A stretch of DNA of 64,000 nucleotides from Gonocerus acuteangulatus (taxonomy: Eukaryota; Arthropoda; Insecta; Hemiptera; Coreidae), in assembly GCA_946811695.1 (NCBI GenBank), contig OX328124.1, positions 56,488,603 to 56,552,602 on the forward strand, in the 5' to 3' direction. Within the stretch, counting starts at the first letter, position 1; the number at the start of each line of letters is the position of its first letter. The position numbers were made by a program, and so were the translations under genes. The notes under the pieces were generated by a model. It saw nothing but the letters and a program-made list of their open reading frames with translations. It searched no databases and was not told where the DNA came from. Positions 32,830-44,430 of this stretch are shown one piece after another.

Positions 32830-35020
32830 TTGTTTTTATTTTTACCCGTTATTATATAAATAATCTCATTATCATTTTACTGATTTTGTTGTTATGAACA
32901 TTCATACATATTTGTTAGGCATAAAAATCCTACAGGTTTTTAATACTCTCAAATCGCACACTCTGATTATTGTTTGTTCTGTCCACTTTAGTCAATCAGT
33001 TTTTTACTTTACAGTAAGAATTAGATGTATTCGATTATTTTTAAAAAAAATCATTAAAGTCACTAAACAAATACTTATTAAAAATATACAAATGATTAAT
33101 AATTTTTTATTTCATATATTTTATATTTTATATATATTTATATTTTTTATATATTTATATTTTTATTTTTATTAGTTTTTTTTCCTTTCTTTCCAAATTT
33201 ATTAATTATATCAAAAATAATAATAATTTATGAACTTTACTTTGTTTTTTTTTGGGGGGGGGGGGGGGAATGCCTTTTCAAGTAGTTTGAATCATTTCTA
33301 TAGATTGCAATATTTCCAATAATAGCTACACTTGTACAGCGAAGCCACTAACTTGGAAGATTGAAATGCTTACCATGCGATAGAGAGTATGAGCAAATAA
33401 ATATATAAATACTTACAGAGACAGGGTCTACTATACGCTGATATTTACATGAAGGTGATGAAATGTAAAAGAATCTGTTGGCATACAGTAGAAAATGCAC
33501 AATGTGAAACAATTTTACTTAAGTTAAAAATCTATGAAACTGGTGCATGAAAGATATACCTTGATGATTTCTATCTTTAATTGTTTATACCTCTCTTGAA
33601 GCATAATATATTTCACTCACACTCCTTTGCGTTCACGATTCTAATCTTCAAATTATTTAAATGTTATTCGGTTGACCGACCATCTGACTTGAAGTCAGAT
33701 GGAAAAGAATGAAGGGGGGGGGATGTATGATACTTACTTCTCTTGAGGAATTCTAATTGTTATTTATCAGCTGTAAATTCAAATGAGGCCATTACCCCTT
33801 CTAGAGGTTGCTATCCTTGCGCGGAAACCTGTCAAGAGGTTGAGGCCGGCGAGGAACCAATTCCAGTACTGACCCTGGGAGTGTTTCACAACAATTGACT
33901 ATCAAGTGGAAATGTAGTCAAACGAGTGTTGGATTTAATGCCAGCTGACCTTTACTGATAAGTAGGTAGTACAGGGGACTTGTTACACAAGCGTCATTTC
34001 TTAATCTTCATCCAGTATCTTTTTTACATCACAAATATGTTTATTTGTTTAGTTTTTTAGGGCAAACGACTTCAAGGTTATAATCCCCTGATTCTTCGAT
34101 TCCCCCCTGTTATGTTAACTGTCATAATGTTTGAGTGCTGTTTGTGCATTTTGTAAGAATGTTTTTCTCTTTCTGTTCTTAGTCATTAGGAATTATATAT
34201 ATTTGATATTTTTATTTTTTATTTATTTTTAGTTACTTTTTCGAAATTTTACTTATTTATTTATTTTGTTGTATGCGTAAAATTTTCACACATAAACAAA
34301 TTCTTTTTCCTTTCTCTCATTGATATGATAGTGAAGTGTTGTATTACAATTAATCCTTAAAACTTTTGTGAATGCAAATAAATAATAGGCCACTGACGAA
34401 AAGTAAATATATGATTCCAACAAAGGATAGGAGCACTTTTTTAGGTTTATTTTATTGTTTTAACCAAAATAATTAATGGAAATGAATACAATATAGTAGT
34501 TATAGAAGAAGAAAATAATTATAATTTTGGGAAAACGTACTTATAAAAAATAAATTCAAACATTACCAGAGAATCCTGAGAAATATAGTTACTTAAAATT
34601 ATAAAAGCTGTGTATTTGTTACATTTTGTGATGTATATAAATAGTCACCAAGTATATAAATGTCATTTACAGCTTTAAATTTCCGTTTTAGACGAAAGGT
34701 AAAAAAAATAAAAAAATTCGGGGAATCATCGGATGAATTCTTCATGGAGGATAGAAAAAATATTTTAAGGACACGGATGACAATGAACCAATAACTCGGA
34801 TAATAATAATGAATTCAAAATTAAAAATATTAGCTCATTGGGGAAAAAAAGAAAAAAAAAAGGAAAATATCCACATCATAAATATAGCCGGAAAGTGGTG
34901 AAATACATCAGAATAGTACTTTTATTAACTTATTTTACAATTTTTTCTTTTTATTTATTTATTTGGAATTTACAACAATGTATAATACATTTTTTTTTAC
35001 AATTAATAACAGAATATGTC
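32830..35020. other. Intron stretch with nothing recognised
   Basis: AT-rich with G and T runs (poly-G at 33257-33268). There are no repeats, exons or ORFs that I can support. Confidence 0.5.
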
Positions 35021-35023
35021 GTC

Positions 35024-35245
35024 TCCTCGTGGTGTAGTTTCTAACGCCTTTGATTCTTGACAGCGGGGGTTGGGTTAAAGCCCCACCTGCAGCAGAATTT
35101 TTTTCATCTCAAAGCTCAAAATAAAAGTCCGTCACGCAGGAGCTGCATAACTAAGCACTTTCCTCAGAATTTGGGTAGTGTAGACTGCTTTCCAGAACAA
35201 TTTGCTTAAAATATCCTACATAAATAAAATAAAAACATGAATAGA
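35024..35245 (+). mobile_element. SINE family D (tRNA-like head)
   Basis: The head CTCCTCGTGGTGTAGTTTCT is A-box-like. The B-box region GGGTTAAAGCCCC is diverged. The body CACGCAGGAGCTGCATAACT ... AATTTGCTTAAAATATCC is shared with 25545-25660. The tail is rich in AAATAAAATAAA. Confidence 0.6.
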
Positions 35246-35448
35246 TCTCTTTTAATTTTGTAATGAGTAACTGATCAATTATTAATTTGCTTCCAGAGTT
35301 ATGTTTACACATGGTACCTACTACACAAAGTAATAAATTCAAAAAACGCAGGAACAGGATACAGTTTCTCTAGTGGTAGAAAGCGCTCCTTGCGGCGGCT
35401 TTGTGAACCTACGTCTGGCGGGCTTTTCTATTGAAATATATTACAAAG

Positions 35449-36065
35449 TAAACCCCCCCTTTCCGATTGTCCGATTCAGCTCATTTTTACAACACTTCTT
35501 TCTCATGAGAGAACCCCCCCCCCCCCCTAATGAACCGATTTAGTTTACTTTTACAACACATATTTACCTACATACACATATTTACCTGTAGATTACCACA
35601 ACGAATACCGAGATTCGTCGAAATATACACAAAATCACGGCTGGTAGTGGCGAATTGGTATTGTGGGTCCGGAGTAAACCCCCCTCCTAATGAACCTATT
35701 TAGTTTATTTTTACAACACATATTTACCTGTGGATTACCACTACGAATACCGAGTTTCGTCGAAATATACCAAAAATCACGGCTGTTAGTGGCGAATTGG
35801 TATTGTGGGTCCGGAGTAAACCCCCCTCCTAATGAACCGATTTAGTTCATTTTTATATCTCACTTTTCTCTCTATATAACCACTACGAATGCCAAGTTTT
35901 GTTGAAATATAACAAATATTACTGCTGACATGGTCAAATTAGTGTTTTGGGTACGGGGTAAACCCCCCCTTCTGGTGGACCGACTTTAGTGGTTAACCAA
36001 CTCGTTCAATCGTTTGCTAATTGAATGCTATATACCAAGTTTCGTGACGAAAAAAACAAAAACTC
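35449..36065 (+). repeat. 142-bp tandem array
   Basis: Units begin (T)AAACCCCCC near 35449, 35675, 35817 and 35959; the last three are spaced exactly 142 bp. Shared text is TAATGAACCGATTTAGTT, ACTACGAATACCGAG and GGCGAATTGGTATTGTGG. A fragment (CCACCTAATGAACCGATTTT) is also at 1410-1430. Confidence 0.8.
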
Positions 36066-36085
36066 TGGCCGCTATCGTGTTAACA

Positions 36086-36089
<4 letters not shown>

Positions 36090-36159
<70 letters not shown>

Positions 36160-36550
36160 TATACATATATATATATATATATAAAAAAAAAAAAATCAGT
36201 CCCGTAACAGGCCACGAGGGCCCTGAGGGGCAGGTACTATAGAGGTATCTGATTCATGACCATACGGCACACTAGGGAGATAGTGTGGTCAGTACTATGC
36301 TCCGGCCGCCTGATTTTCCCCTTGGCCGCTTCGACTGCTAGAGTCATTAGCACCCAAGGTACCCATTATTAATTAAATTAATTAAAGGCTGGGGTTGGCC
36401 TAGGGACGGTCAGGGAGGCTGAATTCAACCCATGAACGAAGACACTAGAAGAAAAAATCTTTAGTGCTTGCTCGGGATTTGAACTCAGGCCTCCAGCTTA
36501 TTATTCCAGTGCTCTACCACTGAGCTAACCTCGCCCCCATATATATATAC

Positions 36551-36619
<69 letters not shown>

Positions 36620-36622
36620 TAT

Positions 36623-36669
<47 letters not shown>

Positions 36670-36682
36670 TATAGATATATAT
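36090..36682 (-). mobile_element. Family B SINE (minus strand) within TA microsatellites
   Basis: TA tracts at 36090-36182 and 36538-36682 enclose a SINE at 36193-36537 that is the reverse of 27967-28309 and very similar to it. It starts (on this strand) at the CTGATTTTTTT tail and ends with the inverse of GGGGCGAGGTTAGCTCAGTGG. Confidence 0.88.
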
Positions 36683-37560
36683 AAATTTTAACGGGGGTCA
36701 TTTTCGGTGTCTACTAGGTAGGATCGATAAAGATTTGAAGAAATTTTTCAAAAATTCCGTCATGAGTCCAACCGCAATAGCTACTTTCCTTCGGAGGAAA
36801 GTGCTAAAACTGTAATATTACACAAACTCCATTTATTCATTACATGTTTCGCAGCCTTTATCGCCTCCTCAGAGGAACATTTTACAAATATAAAACCATA
36901 CAGCTTTTAAAGACGAGATTTCGTCTTAAAAAACAATCAGACCCTTTTTCCTCTAATTAAGGGTTTAAAAATGCCTTCATTCGTTTTTCCTACGTTATGG
37001 AACCCATAAAATGAGTCGTTATCTCCAGCCTTGAGATTTAATTACGGCAATTTCGCTCCAATATTCCGGTCGCCGGATTTTGCCGGCGAAACACATTGTT
37101 CTTTCGAATTTGACAAGAGATTTTCGTAAAACTCGCACCATTTATGAACCTGAGACAGGGAAACGACACACATATATATTTATATATACACGAATTTGAA
37201 CCACCGTTATCTTCGTGATCTACGTAATTTTAAATGTGATTTAAAGGTTTTAAATTGTAACGTGATTTTAAATGTAAAATTTTCTATTAGCTTGGTGGAT
37301 TAAATGGTCAATTCCTTACGGGTTTTGATTGGAGAGCTTGATAAAAAATAGAAGAAAAAATGAAACACTATTCGAGGTACTGTACAAACGTTACTCAACA
37401 CGAGCACTGTACACACGAGGCTACATTAATACACTCCTCACACACATACACACACCTTGTAGTGAGGGATGGTGGCTTCCCTGTGTTTACCTACCAATTT
37501 GTAGCGGGAAGTTTGTTTTCACCTCATACTCTTCTTTGAAAAAATTTAAGGGTATATTCT
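36683..37560. other. Intron stretch, unrecognised
   Basis: No ORF with recognisable product. The 137-residue frame at 37329-37742 runs into microsatellite and is not a gene. Confidence 0.5.
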
Positions 37561-37581
37561 CTCACTCTCTCTCTTCTCTCG

Positions 37582-37619
<38 letters not shown>

Positions 37620-37735
37620 AACTTTCCATGCCTCTCCCTCACCCACTCTCCATCTCTCTCCCTCTGTCACCCACTCTCCATCTCTCTCCTTCTGTCACTC
37701 ACTCTCCATCTCTCTCTCTCTCTCTCTCTCTTTGG
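37561..37735. repeat. CT/CA microsatellite and ~33-bp minisatellite
   Basis: CT and CA tracts followed by about three copies of CACTCTCCATCTCTCTCC(T)TCTGTCAC. Confidence 0.85.
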
Positions 37736-37984
37736 ATTTTAATGAAATCAATTGAATTTAGAAACATAATCGAATTTAAGTGAAATGAGGACAACAGAGT
37801 CATCAATCTATCCATATCCAGCAGTTGAAAGTTACTTTTTTTTTTTTTTTTTAAATGTAACATTTATTTATAAATTTAAAGTTTTGGGACGAATGTTTGT
37901 TTTAAATCCAGAATAAGTAGTTAATTGTTTTTTTTAGAACGTACGTATATATACATACAATAAAATACAATACAATACGTATAT

Positions 37985-37989
37985 ATACA

Positions 37990-38050
<61 letters not shown>
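37985..38050. repeat. (TA)n(CA)n microsatellite
   Basis: About 50 bp of TA followed by a short CA run. Confidence 0.95.
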
Positions 38051-38228
38051 GCACATGTATACCTCCCTCCCAACATTTTGGTTTATTGGTGTTATTTTCT
38101 TCCTTCTATTGAACCCGGTCAGTTCAATAAATGAAACATTTGAAGTAAGAAGAACGTTATTTATGACCTAATTGATTACAATAACGAAAAGAATTATATA
38201 AATGAGGGATCAACGATGAATTAAAGAT

Positions 38229-38288
38229 AGTACCTGTGGACAGTTGATGCGCCGTTAAAAACGAAAACAAAAAAAAAGTACCTGTGGA
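38229..38288 (+). mobile_element. Ultra-short SINE tail insertion with 12-bp duplication
   Basis: A 36-bp insert (38241-38276) reads CAGTTGATGCGCCGTTAAAA then an A-rich tail. It matches the last bases of the 5S-derived SINE at 43585-43615. It is flanked by perfect copies of AGTACCTGTGGA (38229-38240 and 38277-38288). Confidence 0.85.
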
Positions 38289-38449
38289 TTGCAGATTTAT
38301 CTGGCCTCCGTATTGCATCTGTTGGTCATTCATATAAGGAGGGAGGAAACATTTTAGAAGCACTTTCTGATATAAATAATAATTTATGCGGTCTTTTTTC
38401 CGCATTTAATTTTAAAGCACTTATTTGATTCATGATTATTCCGAATAAA

Positions 38450-39325
38450 AGTTTTCTTCAATTTTTTCCAATGGGTACCTGAAAACGCCCTTAAATGTTG
38501 CAGTCCTTGCGTGTAGGTCTTTTATGATATCCGCAGAGTTGAGAATTCATATAGGTGTATTATTGAGTTGATAAATGAACTGGAGTTTGTTGGTTAACTA
38601 GCGGACACGTGTAGGTAATGCCGCGCAATTAGTATGTTTCCCGCTTCTCCGTGTTCATACTGAAGTTGTTGGTAGCTTGGAGTTGGCTATCTACTCTTCC
38701 ATGATGAGCACAACATGGGCGTGAAGCATTCACTCTATTGTCAAACTTATGGCAGCTTCATTTACAAAATGAGTGGCAGTTTCATAATTATGAAATTGGT
38801 ATGTATTTTACATAAATGTTCAAAAGTTCTGGCTTGTAAAAAGAAGCGTCATTTTTGTGTGTTTCCGTTTATTTACTATTTATGGTGTAATTAGAAGATT
38901 AAAATTGAAGGAAATCTACACTTCTTACTTTAGGCTCCATTTATAAATTGGAGATTAAAAATGTGAATGAATATTATTTATTTACGGAGCTTCACAACAG
39001 CAAGGCGATTTGCTCACGTAAATGGTTAATAAAATAAAATGAATATAAAGCAATATAAAATAAAAGAATGAAAATTAGATTATAATAAAGTATTTAAATT
39101 ATATAACATTTACACAAAAAAAAATAAAAACAAAATAAAATAAATACAATATTGAATATTAAAACGTTATTATGTTTTTGACATTTTTCATATATTGAAA
39201 ACCATACTAATGTATCTTTTGAAACTAATATAGGAAAATACAGAACAAAGAATATGCAGAAAAACATTAAGTATACATTGGTTAATACATTTCCAAAAAA
39301 AAAAAAAATATATATATATATAATC
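38450..39325. other. Intron stretch, unrecognised
   Basis: No repeat or exon recognised except a short TA tract at the right edge. Confidence 0.5.
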
Positions 39326-39525
39326 ACGGAGGCCCTGAGTGTTAAGGCGTAAGCAAATAACACTCCGTGCCAAAGGTCGTGGGTTCGATTCCGACTATGG
39401 GTGCCTTGTCTCTAGAAAAAAAAGAAAAGGCATCAGCCCTGTCCGGTTAGAAAAGGGTGGTAACCTATAGATAACCCGTCCTAAAATTCGTAGTTAATAA
39501 TAATGGACGTTAGGATTTAAATAAT
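39326..39525 (+). mobile_element. SINE family C copy
   Basis: The head GGAGGCCCTGAGTGTTAAGG and B box GGGTTCGATTCC are followed by AAAGGCATCAGCCCTGTCCG, GGTAACCTATAGATAACCCG and a CGTCC/GGACG stem (39477-39481 with 39505-39509). Preceded by A and TA runs. Confidence 0.85.
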
Positions 39526-39685
39526 ATTACCACTATTCACTGTTTGGCGCCAATACGTCTTCAAATTTTTCTGTTTTAAATTATGCCCTTTTAAAACTAA
39601 TGCGCAGGTGACGGAAACTTTTCATCTAGAAAAAGTTGTTTCTTATTCGGAAGATGGGAATTTGTAATTCTTCCATGTATAAAAG

Positions 39686-39990
39686 TGGGGGCGAGGTAAG
39701 CTCAGTGTTAGAGCACTCGACTAATATCCTTGTGGACCTAGGTTTAAATCTCGAGAGCACTAAAGATTTTTTTATTCTAGTGTCTTCGTTCATGGGTTGA
39801 ATTCGGCCTCCCTGACCGTCCCTAGGCCAATCCATCCTTTTATTAATTTATTAACAGGTATCTGCAAAGGGGTAATAAGCTGGGCGGAGCATACTTCTGA
39901 CAATACTATCTCCGTAGTAAGCCGTAAGAATCAGCCACCCCTACAGTATCTGCCCCTCTGGGCACTCATAGCCTGTGACAGGACTGATTT
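39686..39990 (+). mobile_element. Family B SINE copy (internally shortened)
   Basis: Starts GGGGGCGAGGTAAGCTCAGT, contains CCTGACCGTCCCTAGGCCAA and ends GACAGGACTGATTTTTTTT. A target duplication is possible but imperfect (CATGTATAAAAG / CATGTAAAAAAG). It lacks the segment with GGTGCTAATGAC seen in the other two copies. Confidence 0.8.
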
Positions 39991-40138
39991 TTTTTGCATG
40001 TAAAAAAGGAAATAGGAAATCCTGAGAGCTTCCTAAAAAATGTTAAGATTTGTTAAGATCAATCCCTCAAATCTTGTTGATTACGCTGCTATTTTTGTCC
40101 TATTGTGTTTTACATAATCGAAAATTCTTTTGTAATAC

Positions 40139-40196
40139 TTAAAAAATATAAGGGAAAAATGGTAACGAATTATTTCTAATCTTTTCTTATATATAT

Positions 40197-40246
<50 letters not shown>

Positions 40247-40295
40247 GAAAAGGTTAGAAATAATTCGTTATCATTTTTTCCCTTATATTTTATAT
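40139..40295. repeat. TA tract in the loop of a ~52-bp inverted repeat
   Basis: 40139-40190 and 40243-40294 are near-exact inverted copies (core GAAATAATTCGTTA), with a TA tract between at 40197-40245. Confidence 0.85.
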
Positions 40296-40300
40296 ATATA

Positions 40301-41959
40301 TATATCAGGCTGTACCGTATGAAATAGAACCCCTAGAGACCGAAAATAACGGTGGTTCAAATTTGTGTGTATATATATATTAGTCTGTTCACGGATTTCC
40401 GGCGTCCCTGATGGTCGGAGTTTGATGAAATTTGGTACAAAAATCCGTCGTACAATTTGAAAGGTCAAGTTCGTTAACCAGCAAAATCCGCCCACTGGAA
40501 GATGGCGTTTGGGGCGAAATTCGCGCAAAAAAAATCGTAACGCGTACGTTTTTGAGTTCATATGCTTGTAAGTACTCGTTTTATAGGCTTCTTGGGCTAG
40601 TAAAACGAATGAAACCATTTTTAAGGCGATAGCTTTAACCGTTTCTGAGAAAATCGGAAAAAAGTTGTTAAATCAAGTTTTTGGTTTGGTTACTTAGAAT
40701 CATGGGATTCAGTTAAAACATTTTTTGCATGTTTGAATTTCTTCAAAACTAACATGTTAAACTTTTGGTTACGTTTGGAGTTAAGGAAGGGTTAGAATAA
40801 TATATTTTATGAACAGACATGAAAAGTTTCGGGAACTAATTAATATCTCGAACACGGTTGGGAAATCGTGATAAGTGGATAGAAATTATTTGAAAGCTTT
40901 ATAAATTTTCTACAAAAAAGATTCTGAAACAATTTTTGATTAGGTGATGTCAATCGGAGAAACAAGTCCTTAAACTTTGAAGTAATTGATTTCGTTTTTT
41001 CGAACAGTTCTTTTTGTGTTTTTATTCCTTGTTATTTTTTAATTGCTTATAGTTGGATAATGTATTTGTCAATAAAACAGATGAGATAAAATAAGAAAAA
41101 CAATTCATTGTTAGAAATATAGCTTGCCAAGAGAAAGAGATTCGATGACGTCTTTTGAATATTTTCAATTGCCTTTATGCAATTGTTTTTTTTTAATTGA
41201 TTTTATTTTTAGAATTATTACTATAGTAAAAGAACACAGGAATATGAGAAATGTTGATATTTTCCAATTCATTGAAACGAATGAAATGAAGTATCGGTAT
41301 AAGAGGATTCTAGGGTCTGGCGGACCTGACCAGGTAAAGCCATAAAACCCTTTGAACAAAGGCCGAGGAAAATATTATCTGTTACTATTCTAAGCTTTTC
41401 AAATGACAATAGGGATTTGAACAGGAACCGCGCTAAGATGATGCAGTTCCTACGAGTCGGACCTTTTTATTTCATTATTTACAAACATCATTGTTATTCA
41501 TATAGAATTAAAGCTCTTTTATTCCTATTATTTAATCAGTAACTTGCGTACTGTTTTGTGAGAACGATCTTCTGAGAAAAAAAATGAAACTTAAATTATG
41601 ACTTCAACGGAGATCCGTATTATTTTTCGTTATGAATTTAAGCTCGGTCATAGCGCTGCTGAGGCCTGTATGTAATATTAACACGGCGTTCGGGGAGGGA
41701 ACGGTGAATGAACGAACTGTTTACCGGTCGTTTTCCAGGTTTCGAAGTGGAATTTTTGACCTTGACAACGAGGAGCGAGGAAGGCCAGAAACCAAGCTTG
41801 ACAATGACCACCTGAAAAAAAAAAGGGTTGAAGCTTGTCCCTCAAAAAGCACTAGGGAATATGCCAAAGAACTTGGAGTAGGAGCCACAACAGTTTCAAG
41901 ACATTTGAAGGAAATCGGCGAGTCCAAAACTGACATTTCATACGGTACAGCCTGATATA
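40301..41959. mobile_element. Composite element with perfect 25-bp inverted ends
   Basis: 40301-40325 (TATATCAGGCTGTACCGTAT...) is the exact inverse of 41935-41959. Inside lie a TAGCGCGG-family copy without its left hairpin (40326-41460) and the N-terminal part of a mariner transposase (41598-41934), which runs straight into the right inverted repeat. This looks like an internally deleted mariner that has captured, or been invaded by, the other repeat. Confidence 0.7.
41598..41934 (+). pseudogene. Mariner transposase N-terminus, truncated and frameshifted
   Basis: ATG at 41598 gives TSTEIRIIFRYEFKLGHSAA, then a frameshift near 41670 into NINTAFGEGTVNERTVYRSF, RSGIFDLDNEERGRPET and ELGVGATTVSRHLKEIG. 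This is the paired helix-turn-helix DNA-binding half of a mauritiana-group mariner. The whole DDD catalytic half is missing; the reading frame ends in the inverted repeat. Confidence 0.82.
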
Positions 41960-43050
41960 TACATATATATATATATAAAGAAATCGTTTTTCTTATCCAG
42001 CATATATAAACAGTTTTCAACAAAGAATAGATGTGAAAGCAATTGTACTGAATCTGAAAACCGCACTGTAAATATTTCAAACTTGTTAGCTCTTTCAATT
42101 TGTAAGGTGGGGAATTTCATTTTTCCGGTGGTGAATTTATTAACACTGAAAAATGTTAAACTTATCACTTTATAATTTTATTGCGATGACAACAAATACA
42201 GCAGTGAAGCAAGGACCATTACACTGATCGGGCTGAAGACGATGTTAACAATCCAATGGTTTCAATATATTGATGCTCGATGATAGAGCGCTACCTGACT
42301 TGGAGCCAATATGAATTGCTCGTTCTATGTCCTTCAATTAATTTATTGTCATTGCAACAATCATTTACTCTTGCTACATTCTGTGAAGGACATGGAAAGG
42401 CAGAACATGCAATGTATAATTTTCCTTTCTCTATTGTGTTAGTGCCTGAAGCAGTTTCTCTAACTACTTACTTAGATGGTGTTCGAAGATCAATGGGTTG
42501 AGGTTTACCTTTACTTCCTTTATTCTTTATACTTAAACAGCTTATGAGATAAAACTATACTAGTCAATTATTTGTTTTTTTTTTTTTTTTTTTTTGTTTT
42601 TACACGGATGAAGTATACGGAAAATGGGGACCAATTAGTTCAGTTTGGTGAAATTGGTACATACCTGCTGCTGCTTATATATTTGTCTGAGGGCGAAAAT
42701 ACAAATATATAGGTATATATTTGTCTTCTACATCTTAGCACCGTTCCAATCGTATCCATATAGTGACATTTGTAAAATAATAGAAGCAGTTATTAGTAGG
42801 GTTTGATCTTTCGCTTAAATTATAAAATAACATCTCAAAGAGAAGGAAGTTTGAGGCACCATGCATTTTTCTTTCTAAATGTAATTTAAAACAAAAACAA
42901 ATAATAAAAAGTGAATTAAACACATACAAAAACCCTTCATCCTCCTGAAATGTAAAATTTTCTAGTTGGCACTTCTGGATTATGTCATGACGTCAACCTA
43001 ATAAGCGGGTTTTCTCTCTATGCAGGGAGTGTGGAACCGCATTAAAAAGG
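41960..43050. other. Intron stretch with poly(T) and a repeat end
   Basis: A T run lies at 42571-42595. 42958-43050 carries the inverse of the TAGCGCGG-family left end (GTCAACCTAATAAGCGGGTT ... GTGGAACCGCATTAAAA). Nothing else is recognised. Confidence 0.45.
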
Positions 43051-43172
43051 TGCGTAGGTTATTGAATGGCTGATTAATGAATGCACATATTATTCATTAG
43101 AATGATATAAAAGTTTTATTCATTGTTTCTGCAAGAGATTGTATGCATACAATAAAAATATTTTTCTTCCAG

Positions 43173-43360
43173 AACTGTGTTGAGTATTCTCCTGGGGATG
43201 ATGACAGTCGGGACGGTGTACGAGGCTATCCTTGAGCGAAGGGACAGACAGTACAGGATCAGGAGGAGCAACAATAACGAGGGGAAGACACCGATCAAGG
43301 TGAAGGAGGAAATATCCGGATCCGAAGAGGAGATAATGGTAGCAGCTGATCCTTGCCATG
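43173..43360 (+). CDS. NRF-6-like acyltransferase, exon (first membrane helix and cytosolic linker)
   Basis: Acceptor TTCTTCCAG, donor GTAACC at 43361. The first base completes an Ala codon begun in the previous exon. The product starts TVLSILLGMMTVGTVYEAI, a hydrophobic helix, followed by a strongly charged stretch rich in Arg, Lys and Glu that ends AADPCHG. A single helix followed by a charged linker before the catalytic domain is the usual layout of this family. The exon ends in phase 1, which matches the next exon. Confidence 0.88.
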
Positions 43361-43423
43361 GTAACCATATTCTATTTCAATGTATTCGTTTTTTAGTCTT
43401 TAGAATAACTAAAACCCACTATG

Positions 43424-43617
43424 ACCAACGGCCATAGTCACGTTGAATGCACCGGTTCCCGTAGATCACCGAAGTTAAGCAACGTCGGGCGTGGTCAGTA
43501 CCTGAATGGGTGACCGACCACGTGCTGTTGCCATTATAAAAAGGGTGGTAACCTGTAGATAGCCCGGCGCTAATAGCCAAATAGTTGATGCGCCGTTAAA
43601 AACCAAAACAAAAAAAA
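43424..43617 (+). mobile_element. 5S rRNA-derived SINE
   Basis: 43424-43532 is a near-complete 5S rRNA sequence (CCAACGGCCATAGTCACGTT, ATCACCGAAGTTAAGCAACG, TCGGGCGTGGTCAGTACCTG, ACCACGTGCTGTTGCC) with about 10 bp lost near the 3' end (after GGTGACCG). It continues into a SINE body (AAGGGTGGTAACCTGTAGAT), a perfect 6-bp stem (CGGCGC 43565-43570 with GCGCCG 43590-43595) and an A-rich tail. The body resembles family C. It starts 63 bp after a host exon. I could not define a target duplication. Confidence 0.88.
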
Positions 43618-44430
43618 CTGTTTGTGATCAATCTACCATTTCTTATATGCCGTTGATTCGATCAGTGGCGGTCTAAGGACTGCACAGATTTGTAGTGCTG
43701 GCAACTTAAAATGAGAATTTTTTTAAATTAAAGCATAACCTCTATGTGGTGGGGGGTAAAGGCCAAACTCAGGAACATGCTTGAGGTTATCGGGTTAGTG
43801 AATTTTGAATTATGGAGGAAATATAGAACTGATGAGCTTCTGATAATGGTTGAACTGTTGAAAATGATTTTATGGAGTTTCTAGCATTTTAATTAAAGGA
43901 GTAGCTGGTGCTTTGTTAGTTTAAGCACTCGCTGCATTGTGTGGGTTTTCTCATTTTGTGTTTGCCCAAAATCTTTAAAATTTAAAAAAATTTTTTTGGT
44001 GGCCAAATCCATTTCTGCTCCCTGGGCTCGATCCGTGTGGCCAGATTTTTTACTCCTCCATGATTTTTTATGGTAAAGATTTCAATCACAATTGACTGAG
44101 ATGCTCCACACTATATCTGCTAGGCAACTCTAGGTTCTGTACTTGTCTTTTCTTGCCAATTTCGTTTTACCAAGGGCAGATAGTACTGGGCACACGGCCA
44201 GAGCCCCCAAATTACTATTTGTCCCACACTGTCCATAATTTTTGTTATATTTTGCAATGAAACTCGGTTAACGTCGTGGGGATATGAATACAAAGACGAT
44301 TTTTAATAAATAAACTAAATCGGTTATTTAGAAGTTGGGGTTTATTCTAAATTATGTTATATTCAATTAAGCTGCCAAAACGGCTCTGGTCACTTATTGG
44401 CTACTGCTTGGTGACGTGATATAATGGAAA

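Noticed and set aside
37329..37742. 137-residue ORF as a gene
   Set aside because: It runs into CT/CA microsatellite and minisatellite and has no recognisable domain.
42280..42501. 73-residue frame as an extra host exon
   Set aside because: No flanking splice signals with compatible phase and no similarity to the acyltransferase family.
43424..43532. A functional 5S rRNA gene
   Set aside because: About 10 bp are missing near the 3' end and it continues into a SINE body with an A-rich tail rather than a T-run terminator.
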